Assembly: GCA_016840245.1 (NCBI GenBank)
Contig: JAEOST010000762.1
Coordinates: forward strand, 1-11,152
DNA: 11,152 nt
From: Candidatus Thorarchaeota archaeon
GTDB lineage: Archaea > Asgardarchaeota > Thorarchaeia > Thorarchaeales > Thorarchaeaceae
Direction of reading: 5' to 3'
Under the pieces are notes generated by a model. It was not told the DNA's origin and did not search any database. It saw nothing but the letters and a program-made list of their open reading frames with translations. Position numbers and translations under genes: made by a program. Below are positions 1 through 7,038 of the stretch, piece by piece; within the stretch, counting starts at the first letter, position 1, and each line of letters opens with the position of its first letter.

Positions 1-206
1 CAATTAACTATGAGGGCCGGCTCCGAACCCTATTATACCTTTGCCATAGAGGTAAGAATTTGTCGAACTTTGTTACGCCAATGACGAAATTGCGCAAAAT
101 AATCACTAAATAAAATCGTGTTCTGCTACTTTGGACTGTTATGGGTCTTTGAACTTTTACTACGGCTGTTATGAACGGCTAGATTCAGAAAGGAGCACAA
201 CGGCGC
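1..206. other. Intergenic stretch, possible tail of a truncated upstream gene
   Basis: No gene can be named here. Two plus-strand frames are open from the window edge: one reaches a TGA at 82-84, the other a TAA at 111-113 after about 36 codons with a basic C-terminal end. Either could be the C-terminus of a gene that begins outside the window, converging on the minus-strand gene that ends at 207, but nothing in the residues identifies a family. The short near-repeat CTGTTATG occurs twice (about 136-145 and 168-176). I see no clear terminator hairpin with a T-run for the converging gene. Confidence 0.3.
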
Positions 207-3200
207 CTAATAGACAGTAAATTTCTTCTCCTCTTGACTTATAGCTCTGTCTGGCAAAATCCTCTCCTGTTGGGTTATCTTCACATCCAGATAGAATCCT
301 GTGACAACCTCTACAGGCGGAGTTGTCCATTTCACAGTTGTTTCCATTAGACCTGCAGCATCTGGAGTAAATGGAAGATGAAAATCAACGACAATATCGT
401 GTTTTGACATTACTCTAAGATTCACAATTAGGTCGTCCTCAACTTCCTGTGTACAGCGCACACGTACTACAATCTCCACCGGAGCAACCCGTGATACAAA
501 ACCAGGGATCTCTCCAGTCTTGTCTCTGACTGAGTACTCAACAAAGAATACTGGACTCTCAAGTGCCTTTACTTTGAGGTCTTGGACCTTCTCTACATTG
601 TGAGACTCGTATTGTAGTACTGCTCTCAAATGAGCTGTACTCATTCCAGCTCCTATCGGTATCCTCAATGGGAGCGATATCATTTTCTGTTCTCCTGGAA
701 GTAAATCTGCATCCTGGTTCAAGGATTGACGTGAACCGACTACTGTATCCAATGTTACCTCCAGTTTTCCTTCAATTAGTCGATTTGACTCATTAGATAC
801 TTCAACAACTGGTGTGATTACTTCGTTGGGAATAACATAGCGCGGAACTCCAATAAAATCCAGTCTAACGTTTTCATCGGTTGTCGCACCAATAAATTGA
901 ATCTCGACACTCTTTCGGTCCTGTTCCACTCCTGCATAGCTTAGCACTGCTATGAGTGAAGCTTTCTGTGGTATATCCGGACCCTTGAACCGTGGGATGT
1001 CAACCGGGCCATAAGCTAGAGAGAGGTTTCTGCTTGGTCTAACTGATTGAGTGAGAAGTAGAATCTCCTCACTTTCATCAAATCGTAAGAAGAGCGACAT
1101 GCTCCCAGGATCACCTCTCTCACTGCTTCTTCTGACTCTCATCCATCCACGTATCTTCCCTCTTGTACTTACTCTCATTGGAGCTCTCATCGATTCAATT
1201 TGCATTGAGATTGCATGATGTCCGATTCTCAATGGACTGGATTGAGTTGAAACAAGCTCCCTACCTTGTTTCATGATTCTGGCATGAATGTGACCACGGA
1301 CTTCTTTTAGGTCCACAGAGGTTACTACAGGAACCCTCCATTGGAATCCCAGTGGTCCACTTCTCAATTCATCTGCTAGGGTTCTTACAATATGATGTGA
1401 TTTTCCTTTTTCATCTATAAATTCAATCACTAATTCTGATCCAGTGATTTCGGTTGCTTTACCTCCAACAAGGTTGATTTCGCCTTGAACCAGGTCTCCT
1501 GGAATATGAGTTTGAAATGACTCAAGCTCCACATGTAACTTCGGTCCTCTACTGGCAAATCCGATGTAGAACGGTTTTGACGTTTTAGATACAATTTCCT
1601 CTCCATCTGAATCTAGCAGTCTAAAATGTAGGAAACAGCGTTCAACACCCTCACTACCCTCTGTGGAAATAACAAGTGGTGGTAAATCGGTCTGATTGAA
1701 TAACAGGATATCCCCTGCTTCCAAGGTGAGTTGGCCCTTGACTTCACCAAGTGAGAGGTCTCTCTTAGGTGCAATTACAGTAACATTTGCTAGGACCTCG
1801 GTTGTTGCTGGATAATTTGTTTCGATTTCACCAGAAAACAAGAGGGGATTCTGACCATCCGCAAATTGTGTAGTACTTGCAGACCTAAGACCTGCTTTTA
1901 CCCAATAGGTGTTGATTGTACCTGTTAATGGAATACTCTTTCCTGCTATGCTAATGGTGACAATGATGTTATATGCCGAAACAGAGGGTGTTGTAGTGAA
2001 TCGTGCTTGAACGACTCTGATTTCTCCCCCTTCTAATGATGGAACAGTAACCACATCGCCATCTATTACATTTCTATCAGAATCCTCAATGGAGTATGAG
2101 ACACCTAGATTCGCGATAGGTCGTTCTGTTGTATTGCGAAGCGAGATAGCAAATTCTGTTTCCTGACCTGCAAATACTCTGTCAGTATCTATGATTATTT
2201 CTGGGTCTAATCCTTTCCACCAGCACATCCACGTAGGTAGGTTCGGTCTTCCCTCAAGTGGATCGTATAACCAATTTGTACAGCATTCTTGGGTAATGGA
2301 TGCTAATCGTTTCAAGAGGACAACCATATTGAAATCTGACTCAGCATATACTTTGAGTTGAAAATCTGCTCCAGTGAATCTAGGTTCTATGAACTCGCTA
2401 CCAAAAAGCGATACCAGGATTGGTTGCATGAAGGGATTGTCTATTACATTGAGTTGATCCAGCTCCTCTCTAATAAGGAACAACATCGACTCAACAGCAT
2501 CAGCCATAAATCGACTGCGTTTCTTTTCATCGATCGTACCATCATCATTTACCTTTCCATTATAGACTCGCATATAGGTAGAATTCATCTTGCTAGAACC
2601 TGGTCGAAATGGTGCCCATAATCCAGCTGCAACTACTCCCTCTCTGTTTAGAGATAGTGACTCCGCGTCAATATCTGGGATTCTTTCTCCACTCTCAACC
2701 ATCTTCTTAGCTTTGAGAGCAAGAGCTTGCAATAGAAGGGCCAAGCCTATACGTCTTGGAACAGAGAGTTGCGTATCAAAGACTCTTACCTCAATTGTAC
2801 CATAATCCGTAAATGGATAGACATCAACCATTCTAGCAAAACTTCGGTTTACATGTTTAGCAAACGCTTCTTTGTCCACACGGTCCATATATGGGATGAA
2901 TTCGAACTGACTTGTAGGCCCCATCTGAGTCGTATTCTTGTGTAGTCGTATGGATCGCTTACATTTAGGAGCTCGAAGATGATTGTTTTCATCGATGTAT
3001 ATACTGTCTGTAGGGCTTTTATTTTCAAAAGGCGAATTAACTGATAGTGCGATAAGATGTGGTGTAAAATTCCTAATCATATTATAGACCGCTAGTTTCA
3101 CTTGGTCATCTATAGAGGGACTGAGAATATGATGATGTTCACCAAATGACAGATTCTTGAGATACTCTTGAGTAGGATTCAAACCTGTTGACACAAGAAT

Positions 3201-3641
3201 TACTCGTTCATCTTTCGGAAGCGAGTCATGAGAAATTGCTACAAGAGTCTGAATCCACCATGCAAGCTCTTCAAGACTTGTACAAGGTGGTGTGGCAACT
3301 TCCAATATCCATGTTAGACTGGTTACATTTGGATCATGTCCAATCAGTGTGTACTCCTTGGCGACTCCATTTGGATCTTCATAGCTAGCAACTATCCTTG
3401 ATCCTCGTTCACCCTCTTCTGTTTGAGCCGTATACTTACACTTCTTGCGGATTGAACTGACTTGAGATGATCTAATCTTCGCATCTAACAAACCTTTAGC
3501 TGTTGCAACCAATCTATCAAATATCGATACAATCTCTTCCCCTCTAATCCAAGCTCCATCCCTCTTAATCAGCTGTAGCTCGACCTCAATTCCATGTGCG
3601 AATGGAAGCTGGAATTCCGTTGAGGTCGTTTCAGATGGCAT
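207..3641 (-). CDS. GCS2-like carboxylate-amine ligase fold protein with C-terminal beta-sandwich modules
   Basis: 1144 residues. Residues 1 to about 400 carry the landmarks of the GCS2 (YbdK / glutamate-cysteine ligase type 2) fold: GIEVEL at 17-22 with two acidic residues, an ILEVATPP segment at 112-119, the G-x-H-x-H motif GEHHHI at 167-172, and IEVRVFDT at 283-290. Known members join an amine to a glutamate-like carboxylate using ATP and are usually about 350-420 residues long. The motif residues are retained, so activity is plausible, but the substrate is unknown and gshA is not justified. Residues from about 480 to the end are beta-rich with alternating hydrophobic strands, in about six blocks of 100-110 residues resembling CARDB/Ig-like modules. 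No signal peptide or membrane helix is seen, so the protein should be cytosolic. The ATG at 3641 directly follows an in-frame TGA, which fixes it as the first possible ATG; a weak GGTGA lies about 10 nt upstream. The stop is TAG at 207-209. Family call for the N-terminus is fairly sure; module identity is inference. Confidence 0.75.
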   Translation of the reverse strand: MPSETTSTEFQLPFAHGIEVELQLIKRDGAWIRGEEIVSIFDRLVATAKGLLDAKIRSSQVSSIRKKCKYTAQTEEGERGSRIVASYEDPNGVAKEYTLIGHDPNVTSLTWILEVATPPCTSLEELAWWIQTLVAISHDSLPKDERVILVSTGLNPTQEYLKNLSFGEHHHILSPSIDDQVKLAVYNMIRNFTPHLIALSVNSPFENKSPTDSIYIDENNHLRAPKCKRSIRLHKNTTQMGPTSQFEFIPYMDRVDKEAFAKHVNRSFARMVDVYPFTDYGTIEVRVFDTQLSVPRRIGLALLLQALALKAKKMVESGERIPDIDAESLSLNREGVVAAGLWAPFRPGSSKMNSTYMRVYNGKVNDDGTIDEKKRSRFMADAVESMLFLIREELDQLNVIDNPFMQPILVSLFGSEFIEPRFTGADFQLKVYAESDFNMVVLLKRLASITQECCTNWLYDPLEGRPNLPTWMCWWKGLDPEIIIDTDRVFAGQETEFAISLRNTTERPIANLGVSYSIEDSDRNVIDGDVVTVPSLEGGEIRVVQARFTTTPSVSAYNIIVTISIAGKSIPLTGTINTYWVKAGLRSASTTQFADGQNPLLFSGEIETNYPATTEVLANVTVIAPKRDLSLGEVKGQLTLEAGDILLFNQTDLPPLVISTEGSEGVERCFLHFRLLDSDGEEIVSKTSKPFYIGFASRGPKLHVELESFQTHIPGDLVQGEINLVGGKATEITGSELVIEFIDEKGKSHHIVRTLADELRSGPLGFQWRVPVVTSVDLKEVRGHIHARIMKQGRELVSTQSSPLRIGHHAISMQIESMRAPMRVSTRGKIRGWMRVRRSSERGDPGSMSLFLRFDESEEILLLTQSVRPSRNLSLAYGPVDIPRFKGPDIPQKASLIAVLSYAGVEQDRKSVEIQFIGATTDENVRLDFIGVPRYVIPNEVITPVVEVSNESNRLIEGKLEVTLDTVVGSRQSLNQDADLLPGEQKMISLPLRIPIGAGMSTAHLRAVLQYESHNVEKVQDLKVKALESPVFFVEYSVRDKTGEIPGFVSRVAPVEIVVRVRCTQEVEDDLIVNLRVMSKHDIVVDFHLPFTPDAAGLMETTVKWTTPPVEVVTGFYLDVKITQQERILPDRAISQEEKKFTVY

Positions 3642-3670
3642 TCAGATTCACCATATGTAGGTGGAATATT

Positions 3671-3707
3671 GGGATTATCTGCAGTTGCTATGAGCAGCTA
3701 GAATCCC
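3671..3707 (-). other. Two-part stem-loop in the leader of the GCS2-like gene
   Basis: GGGATT at 3671-3676 pairs with AATCCC at 3702-3707. Inside, AGTTGC (3683-3688) pairs with GCAGCT (3694-3699) around a TATGA loop, with one G-T pair on the plus strand that becomes an A-C mismatch in the minus-strand RNA. It lies about 30 nt before the start codon at 3641 and about 60 nt beyond the stop of the small gene ending at 3769. No T-run follows on the minus strand, so a leader structure or a processing site is as likely as a terminator. It may also be fortuitous. Confidence 0.35.
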
Positions 3708-3768
3708 CATAATTGTGTGAACGCAGCTCACGTTATTATCTTTGCTTGGATTTTGCAATCGTCTGTCT

Positions 3769-4206
3769 TCACACATCAGCAACCAAATCGAAGGCTTTCT
3801 GTACCTTCTCCCTCAGTTCCCTCATTCGATACCAAGCAGATTCTCTTCCTCTTCTTTCTGCAAGAGATCTCACTAAGATGTCATAATCAAACTCTGTGAG
3901 GTCTCTTATGAGTAAAAGAGCTTCTTCACTCTTGAAGTGACTTTGGTCGACACGACCATCCTTTAATCGTCTTGTTAGTGGATTCATGGCCTTTTGAGCT
4001 GAATCTAATTTGATGAGGGCTGTCCTGTATTGGTCCTTTGGGTCTTTTATTGCATAGCCACCAACAAGTGGAGTCATTCCTGAACCTACTGATCCCTTTC
4101 CGATTTCATCTAGTGAATCCATAGCATCACTGAAGAACTCGTATGAATCAGAGAGACATTTCTTGATAGCCCGGAGCACTCTCGGTCGATCATCCGCTTC
4201 TGTCAA
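3769..4206 (-). CDS. Hypothetical small helical protein
   Basis: 145 residues; I do not recognise a family. The composition is charged and mostly alpha-helical. A helix is likely at about 9-34, then a glycine-rich linker (about 36-50, with GKGSVGSG), then longer amphipathic helices at about 57-80, 92-118 and 121-143. There is no signal peptide or membrane segment, so it should be cytosolic. The start appears to be TTG at 4204-4206: an in-frame TGA lies only four codons upstream and no in-frame ATG intervenes, while a GAGGATGATG stretch about 7-16 nt upstream can serve as ribosome binding site. The next in-frame ATG (Met29) would cut into the first helix. The gene sits on the same strand between the dppDF operon and the GCS2-like gene, but the hairpin at 4247-4267 separates it from dppF. 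A scaffold or small regulator role is possible but unsupported. Confidence 0.6.
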   Translation of the reverse strand: MTEADDRPRVLRAIKKCLSDSYEFFSDAMDSLDEIGKGSVGSGMTPLVGGYAIKDPKDQYRTALIKLDSAQKAMNPLTRRLKDGRVDQSHFKSEEALLLIRDLTEFDYDILVRSLAERRGRESAWYRMRELREKVQKAFDLVADV

Positions 4207-4246
4207 GAAAACACATCATCCTCATAAATAACGAATAAGAATAACG

Positions 4247-4267
4247 TGCCGGGAACTTATCCCGGCA
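4247..4267 (-). terminator. Terminator-like hairpin after dppF
   Basis: A perfect 8-bp inverted repeat, TGCCGGGA (4247-4254) and TCCCGGCA (4260-4267), surrounds a 5-nt loop. It starts 22 nt beyond the end of dppF on the minus strand and is followed in that direction by a T-rich run (CGTTATTCTTATTCG). This fits the end of the dppD-dppF transcript. Archaeal termination depends mainly on the T-rich tract, so the hairpin may instead mark or protect the 3' end. Confidence 0.6.
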
Positions 4268-4288
4268 TCGTACAAACAAATCAATGTG

Positions 4289-5344
4289 TTACATTGGTGC
4301 GTCGCCAAGCTCACCTGCAAAGTGGCATGCGACAACATGACCCTCGCCCATGTCTCTGTCCTCGGGTACTTCACGTACACAGATTTCCTGAGCATATGGG
4401 CATCTTGGGTGGAATCTGCAACCTGGTGGGACATTGATTGGACTTGGTGGTTCTCCTTTCAGTGACTCAACTCGTTTCTTCACAGTCGGGTCTCCCGAAG
4501 GTACTGCTGAGATAAGTGCTCGTGTATATGGATGTAAAGGATTGAATGCTACCTCATGGGCAGGTCCAATCTCCAAAATGCGTCCAAGATACATGATTGC
4601 TATCCTATCTGCAATGTATGTCGCCACAGCCAGGTCGTGTGTGATGAACATGTATGTCAGGCCAAGCTCTGAACGTAGCTGTAGGAGCAGGTTCAGAATC
4701 TCTGCACGAATTGACACGTCAAGCATTGATACAGGCTCGTCTGCCACCATGAACTCAGGGTGCAGAATCAGAGCTCTTGCTACTGAGATACGTTGTCTTT
4801 GGCCACCGGACAACTCGTGAGGATACCTATCGATGTAATCCTCTGCGGGTGTGATAGCAACGCTCTCAAGTGCTTCAAGTACACGCTGACGCCTCTGGAT
4901 TGGAGTCAGTGGAATCTTGTGCACAGTGAGGGGTTCTGATACAATTCCATAGATACTCTGTTTCGGGTTTAGTGACTCATATGGGTCTTGGAAGGTGATC
5001 TGCATCCTCTTCCTGAGTTCCTTGATTTCATGTCTATCGAGTGTAGCCAAGTCTTGTCCCGCGTAAACAACTTGACCGTCTGTTGGTATCTCTAAGTGGA
5101 GGACACATCGTCCTGTCGTTGTCTTACCACAGCCAGACTCTCCTGCTAGTACAAGGACTTCACCCTTCAAGATGTCAAATGTGACACCATCAACTGCTCT
5201 AACAAACAATTCTTGTTTGTAGAGAAGTGATGATAGGAAGCCAGTATTTACGGGGAACCACTTTCTCATATTGCGGACTTCAATAAGTGCTTCTCCCTCT
5301 CTGACTGTTGACTGATCCAAAACTCTACTTTCTTCGGTTGTCAT
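4289..5344 (-). CDS. dppF: Oligopeptide/dipeptide ABC importer ATP-binding protein, DppF/OppF type
   Basis: 351 residues, normal length for OppF/DppF. It is one of the two cytoplasmic motor subunits that hydrolyse ATP to drive peptide uptake through DppB-DppC. Motifs in order: Walker [10 protein letters not shown] at 68-76, Q-loop Gln119, signature LSGGQ at 178-182, Walker B FMVADEP at 198-204 with catalytic Glu203, D-loop SMLD at 206-209, H-loop His236. The oligopeptide-type C-terminal extension follows, with Cys309, Cys315, Cys322 and Cys340. In characterised relatives this pattern holds a [4Fe-4S] cluster. The gene lies 12 nt downstream of dppD. Its Shine-Dalgarno AAGGAGG overlaps the dppD stop codon, so the two are very probably one operon and translationally coupled. 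The true substrate (di- or oligopeptide, or another OppDF-family solute such as a sugar) cannot be read from the ATPase. Family call is very sure; the dpp rather than opp name is conventional. Confidence 0.95.
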   Translation of the reverse strand: MTTEESRVLDQSTVREGEALIEVRNMRKWFPVNTGFLSSLLYKQELFVRAVDGVTFDILKGEVLVLAGESGCGKTTTGRCVLHLEIPTDGQVVYAGQDLATLDRHEIKELRKRMQITFQDPYESLNPKQSIYGIVSEPLTVHKIPLTPIQRRQRVLEALESVAITPAEDYIDRYPHELSGGQRQRISVARALILHPEFMVADEPVSMLDVSIRAEILNLLLQLRSELGLTYMFITHDLAVATYIADRIAIMYLGRILEIGPAHEVAFNPLHPYTRALISAVPSGDPTVKKRVESLKGEPPSPINVPPGCRFHPRCPYAQEICVREVPEDRDMGEGHVVACHFAGELGDAPM

Positions 5345-5351
5345 ATTTTGG

Positions 5352-5358
5352 CCTCCTT
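5352..5358 (-). promoter_or_regulatory. Ribosome binding site of dppF overlapping the dppD stop
   Basis: AAGGAGG on the minus strand, 7 nt before the dppF ATG. Its first two bases are the last two of the dppD TAA stop (5357-5359). This supports the ATG at 5344 and suggests termination-reinitiation coupling between the two ATPases. Confidence 0.8.
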
Positions 5359-6346
5359 ACTCCAAATCTACTGATAGCTCGCCTCTCAGCTTCTCTGCGA
5401 AGTGACAGGAAACCCACCTGTCGGGCTCAATCTCATCAAATGATGGTTCTTCCCTTGAGCAGATATCCTGGGCATATGGGCATCTCGGATGGAACCTACA
5501 TCCCGGAGGTGGTTCAATCAGGTCTGGCGGTGAACCAGGGATGGATGTCAGCGTCTTCTTTTCAGCCTTCACCATACTAGGAATAGCACCGACAAGACCC
5601 GTTGCGTATGGGTGTATTGGTTCCTTGAAGACCGACACAACATCGGCCAGTTCTGCGATTCGACCTGCGTACATGATCGCGGTCTTATCACAGGTTTCAG
5701 CAATTACGCTAAGGTCGTGTGTAATCAGAATCAGTGACAAACCGAGGTCCTTCTGTAGCTTCTGCATCAATTTCAGAATTTGTGCTTGGATTGTTACGTC
5801 CAACGCAGTTGTTGGCTCGTCTGCAATAACAAGATCTGGATTGCATGCCAGAGCCATGGCAATCATTGCCCTCTGACGCATTCCTCCTGAAAACTCATGC
5901 GGGTAATTGTGAATACGGCTAGGATCAAGACCAACCATTTCGAATAATTTGGCGCAGCGGTCGAGAGCCTCTTCCTCAGTCACGTTTTCGTGCATGAGGA
6001 TGGCTTCAGCGATCTGCTCACCAATTTCGAAAACTGGATTTAGTGCGTTCATTGCACCTTGGAAAACGATAGCGACGTTCTTCCAGCGAATGTCACGCAT
6101 TTCTTTGGCACTCTTTCGAATCAGGTCTTCGCCCTTGAAGTAGACGTTTCCACCCACAATATTAGCAGCAGGTGGGAGAAGCTGCATGATTGAATATGCT
6201 AAGCTGCTCTTTCCACAACCTGACTCACCGGCCAATCCGATGGACTCTCCAGATTCTAGTTGGAGTGAAACGTTGTCCACGGCCTTGACCAAGCCTTTCA
6301 TGGTTTGGTAGTACATGCGCAGGTTTCTAATGTCAAGCAATGGCAT
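5357..6346 (-). CDS. dppD: Oligopeptide/dipeptide ABC importer ATP-binding protein, DppD/OppD type
   Basis: 329 residues, typical for DppD/OppD, the partner ATPase of DppF in the cytoplasmic heterodimer. Motifs: Walker [10 protein letters not shown] at 40-48, Q-loop Gln96 in [10 protein letters not shown], signature FSGGM at 152-156, Walker B LVIADEP at 172-178 with Glu177, D-loop TALD at 180-183, H-loop His210. The oligopeptide C-terminal domain carries Cys283, Cys289, Cys296 and Cys314, spaced as in DppF here and in the [4Fe-4S]-containing relatives. The start ATG at 6346 has GGAG about 9 nt upstream (6356-6359 on the minus strand). It is first gene of the dppD-dppF operon, transcribed divergently from the membrane-protein and permease genes. 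The ATPase and permease arms of the importer are therefore on opposite strands, unlike the usual single B-C-D-F operon. Confidence 0.95.
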   Translation of the reverse strand: MPLLDIRNLRMYYQTMKGLVKAVDNVSLQLESGESIGLAGESGCGKSSLAYSIMQLLPPAANIVGGNVYFKGEDLIRKSAKEMRDIRWKNVAIVFQGAMNALNPVFEIGEQIAEAILMHENVTEEEALDRCAKLFEMVGLDPSRIHNYPHEFSGGMRQRAMIAMALACNPDLVIADEPTTALDVTIQAQILKLMQKLQKDLGLSLILITHDLSVIAETCDKTAIMYAGRIAELADVVSVFKEPIHPYATGLVGAIPSMVKAEKKTLTSIPGSPPDLIEPPPGCRFHPRCPYAQDICSREEPSFDEIEPDRWVSCHFAEKLRGELSVDLE

Positions 6347-6426
6347 GTTTTTATTCTCCGCGGGAGCTGTGAATTGGATTTGGCTTCTTTCGCAACCATT
6401 CCAAGCAGCGCATGCCCATTGGTCGG

Positions 6427-6445
6427 CTTAAATATGTTGCTTTCA
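6427..6445 (-). promoter_or_regulatory. Candidate archaeal promoter (TATA/BRE) for dppD-dppF
   Basis: Read on the minus strand, GAAAGCAACATATTTAAG contains a TATA-like TATTTAAG (6427-6434) preceded by an A-rich, BRE-like flank. A start site about 25 nt downstream (near 6405) would give a leader of about 60 nt to the dppD ATG. The core is partly symmetric (CTTAAATATG on the plus strand), so use in the plus direction cannot be excluded, but the flank fits the minus strand better. Confidence 0.45.
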
Positions 6446-6529
6446 GCTCAATGGGTAAGGGTCATTAATTGACGAATTGCACTGCGGCAAAGAAACAAGA
6501 GTGAGTTTGCCAAGTAAGATTATTGTGTA

Positions 6530-6576
6530 TCACACTGAATGACGAGTTCGAAACAGTAAAAGGGCAACCAGTGTGA
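6530..6576. repeat. Inverted repeat TCACACTG / CAGTGTGA, candidate operator
   Basis: TCACACTG (6530-6537) and CAGTGTGA (6569-6576) form an 8-bp inverted repeat separated by 31 nt, just upstream of the small membrane-protein gene. A third CAGTGTGA lies at 8760-8767, before dppB. The left arm extends to a 14-nt match with the dppB site (TTCAGTGTGATACA: minus strand 6526-6539, plus strand 8758-8771). All three are intergenic, which suits a regulator site, but an isolated repeat of this length could be chance. Confidence 0.35.
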
Positions 6577-6592
6577 AACTTAATCGAGTAAT

Positions 6593-6907
6593 ATGTCAGT
6601 ACGAGCTTTTCCAAGAACGCGAACTTCACCTCAAAAGAGAATCCTACTAGTTCCAATCATTTTGATTTTCGGAGGATGGGCATTGACCATTCTTCCTGGC
6701 TTTGGATTTATTGGAACTGTATTAGCCATGACTGGAGTTCTAACCATCTTTCTCGTTGGTATGGTCTTCGCAGATCTCTGGGCTGCAGCCCGCCGTACAA
6801 AACAAATCATCAAAGCTCGAGAAGATCGCGGCGTCGAAGAACCAGATGACATTGATGAGGATTATGACCCATTTCAAGACACAATTGGTACGATTTCTGA
6901 CGACTGA
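6593..6907 (+). CDS. Small membrane protein, two TM helices and acidic tail
   Basis: 104 residues; family not recognised. The N-terminus is basic (Arg and Lys among residues 4-16). Two hydrophobic segments follow at about 17-36 and 38-62, joined by a short PGFGF turn, so the chain should form a membrane hairpin. After a basic juxtamembrane stretch (AARRTKQIIKAR) comes an acidic tail at about 80-104 with EEPDDIDEDYD. The positive-inside rule puts both ends in the cytosol. The ATG at 6593 has no clear Shine-Dalgarno, so it may have a short or absent leader. The stop is TGA at 6905-6907, immediately followed by its own hairpin and T-run. It lies between the divergent ATPase operon and dppC on the permease strand, so an accessory role with the transporter is possible but rests on position only. 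The coding call rests on clean membrane topology and charge pattern. Confidence 0.7.
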   Translation: MSVRAFPRTRTSPQKRILLVPIILIFGGWALTILPGFGFIGTVLAMTGVLTIFLVGMVFADLWAAARRTKQIIKAREDRGVEEPDDIDEDYDPFQDTIGTISDD

Positions 6908-6948
6908 CAGTTTTTGTACATGATAGTACCCGGACCAAACTGTTTTTT
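6907..6948 (+). terminator. Terminator-like hairpin after the small membrane protein
   Basis: ACAGTTT (6907-6913) pairs perfectly with AAACTGT (6937-6943), followed by six T (6943-6948). An inner GTAC/GTAC (6916-6919 and 6926-6929) can stack within the loop. The stem begins in the last base of the TGA stop codon. This suggests the small gene is a separate transcript from dppC. Confidence 0.6.
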
Positions 6949-7038
6949 AGTGGAACTTGTGCGAGCGTCTGTTGAATGTGTCACTATGCGGCAAATCTTA
7001 AGCATTAGTTTTGCCGTTCAGAACACGGAGGATATTAG

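Noticed and set aside
10..40. A tRNA-like T-loop pattern (GGGTTCGGAGCC on the minus strand)
   Set aside because: The flanks of the loop do not form the 5-bp T stem, and no anticodon or D arm is visible nearby.
4434..4820. 128-codon plus-strand open frame inside dppF
   Set aside because: Antisense to the Walker B, signature and C-terminal regions of a clear ATPase; a shadow frame.
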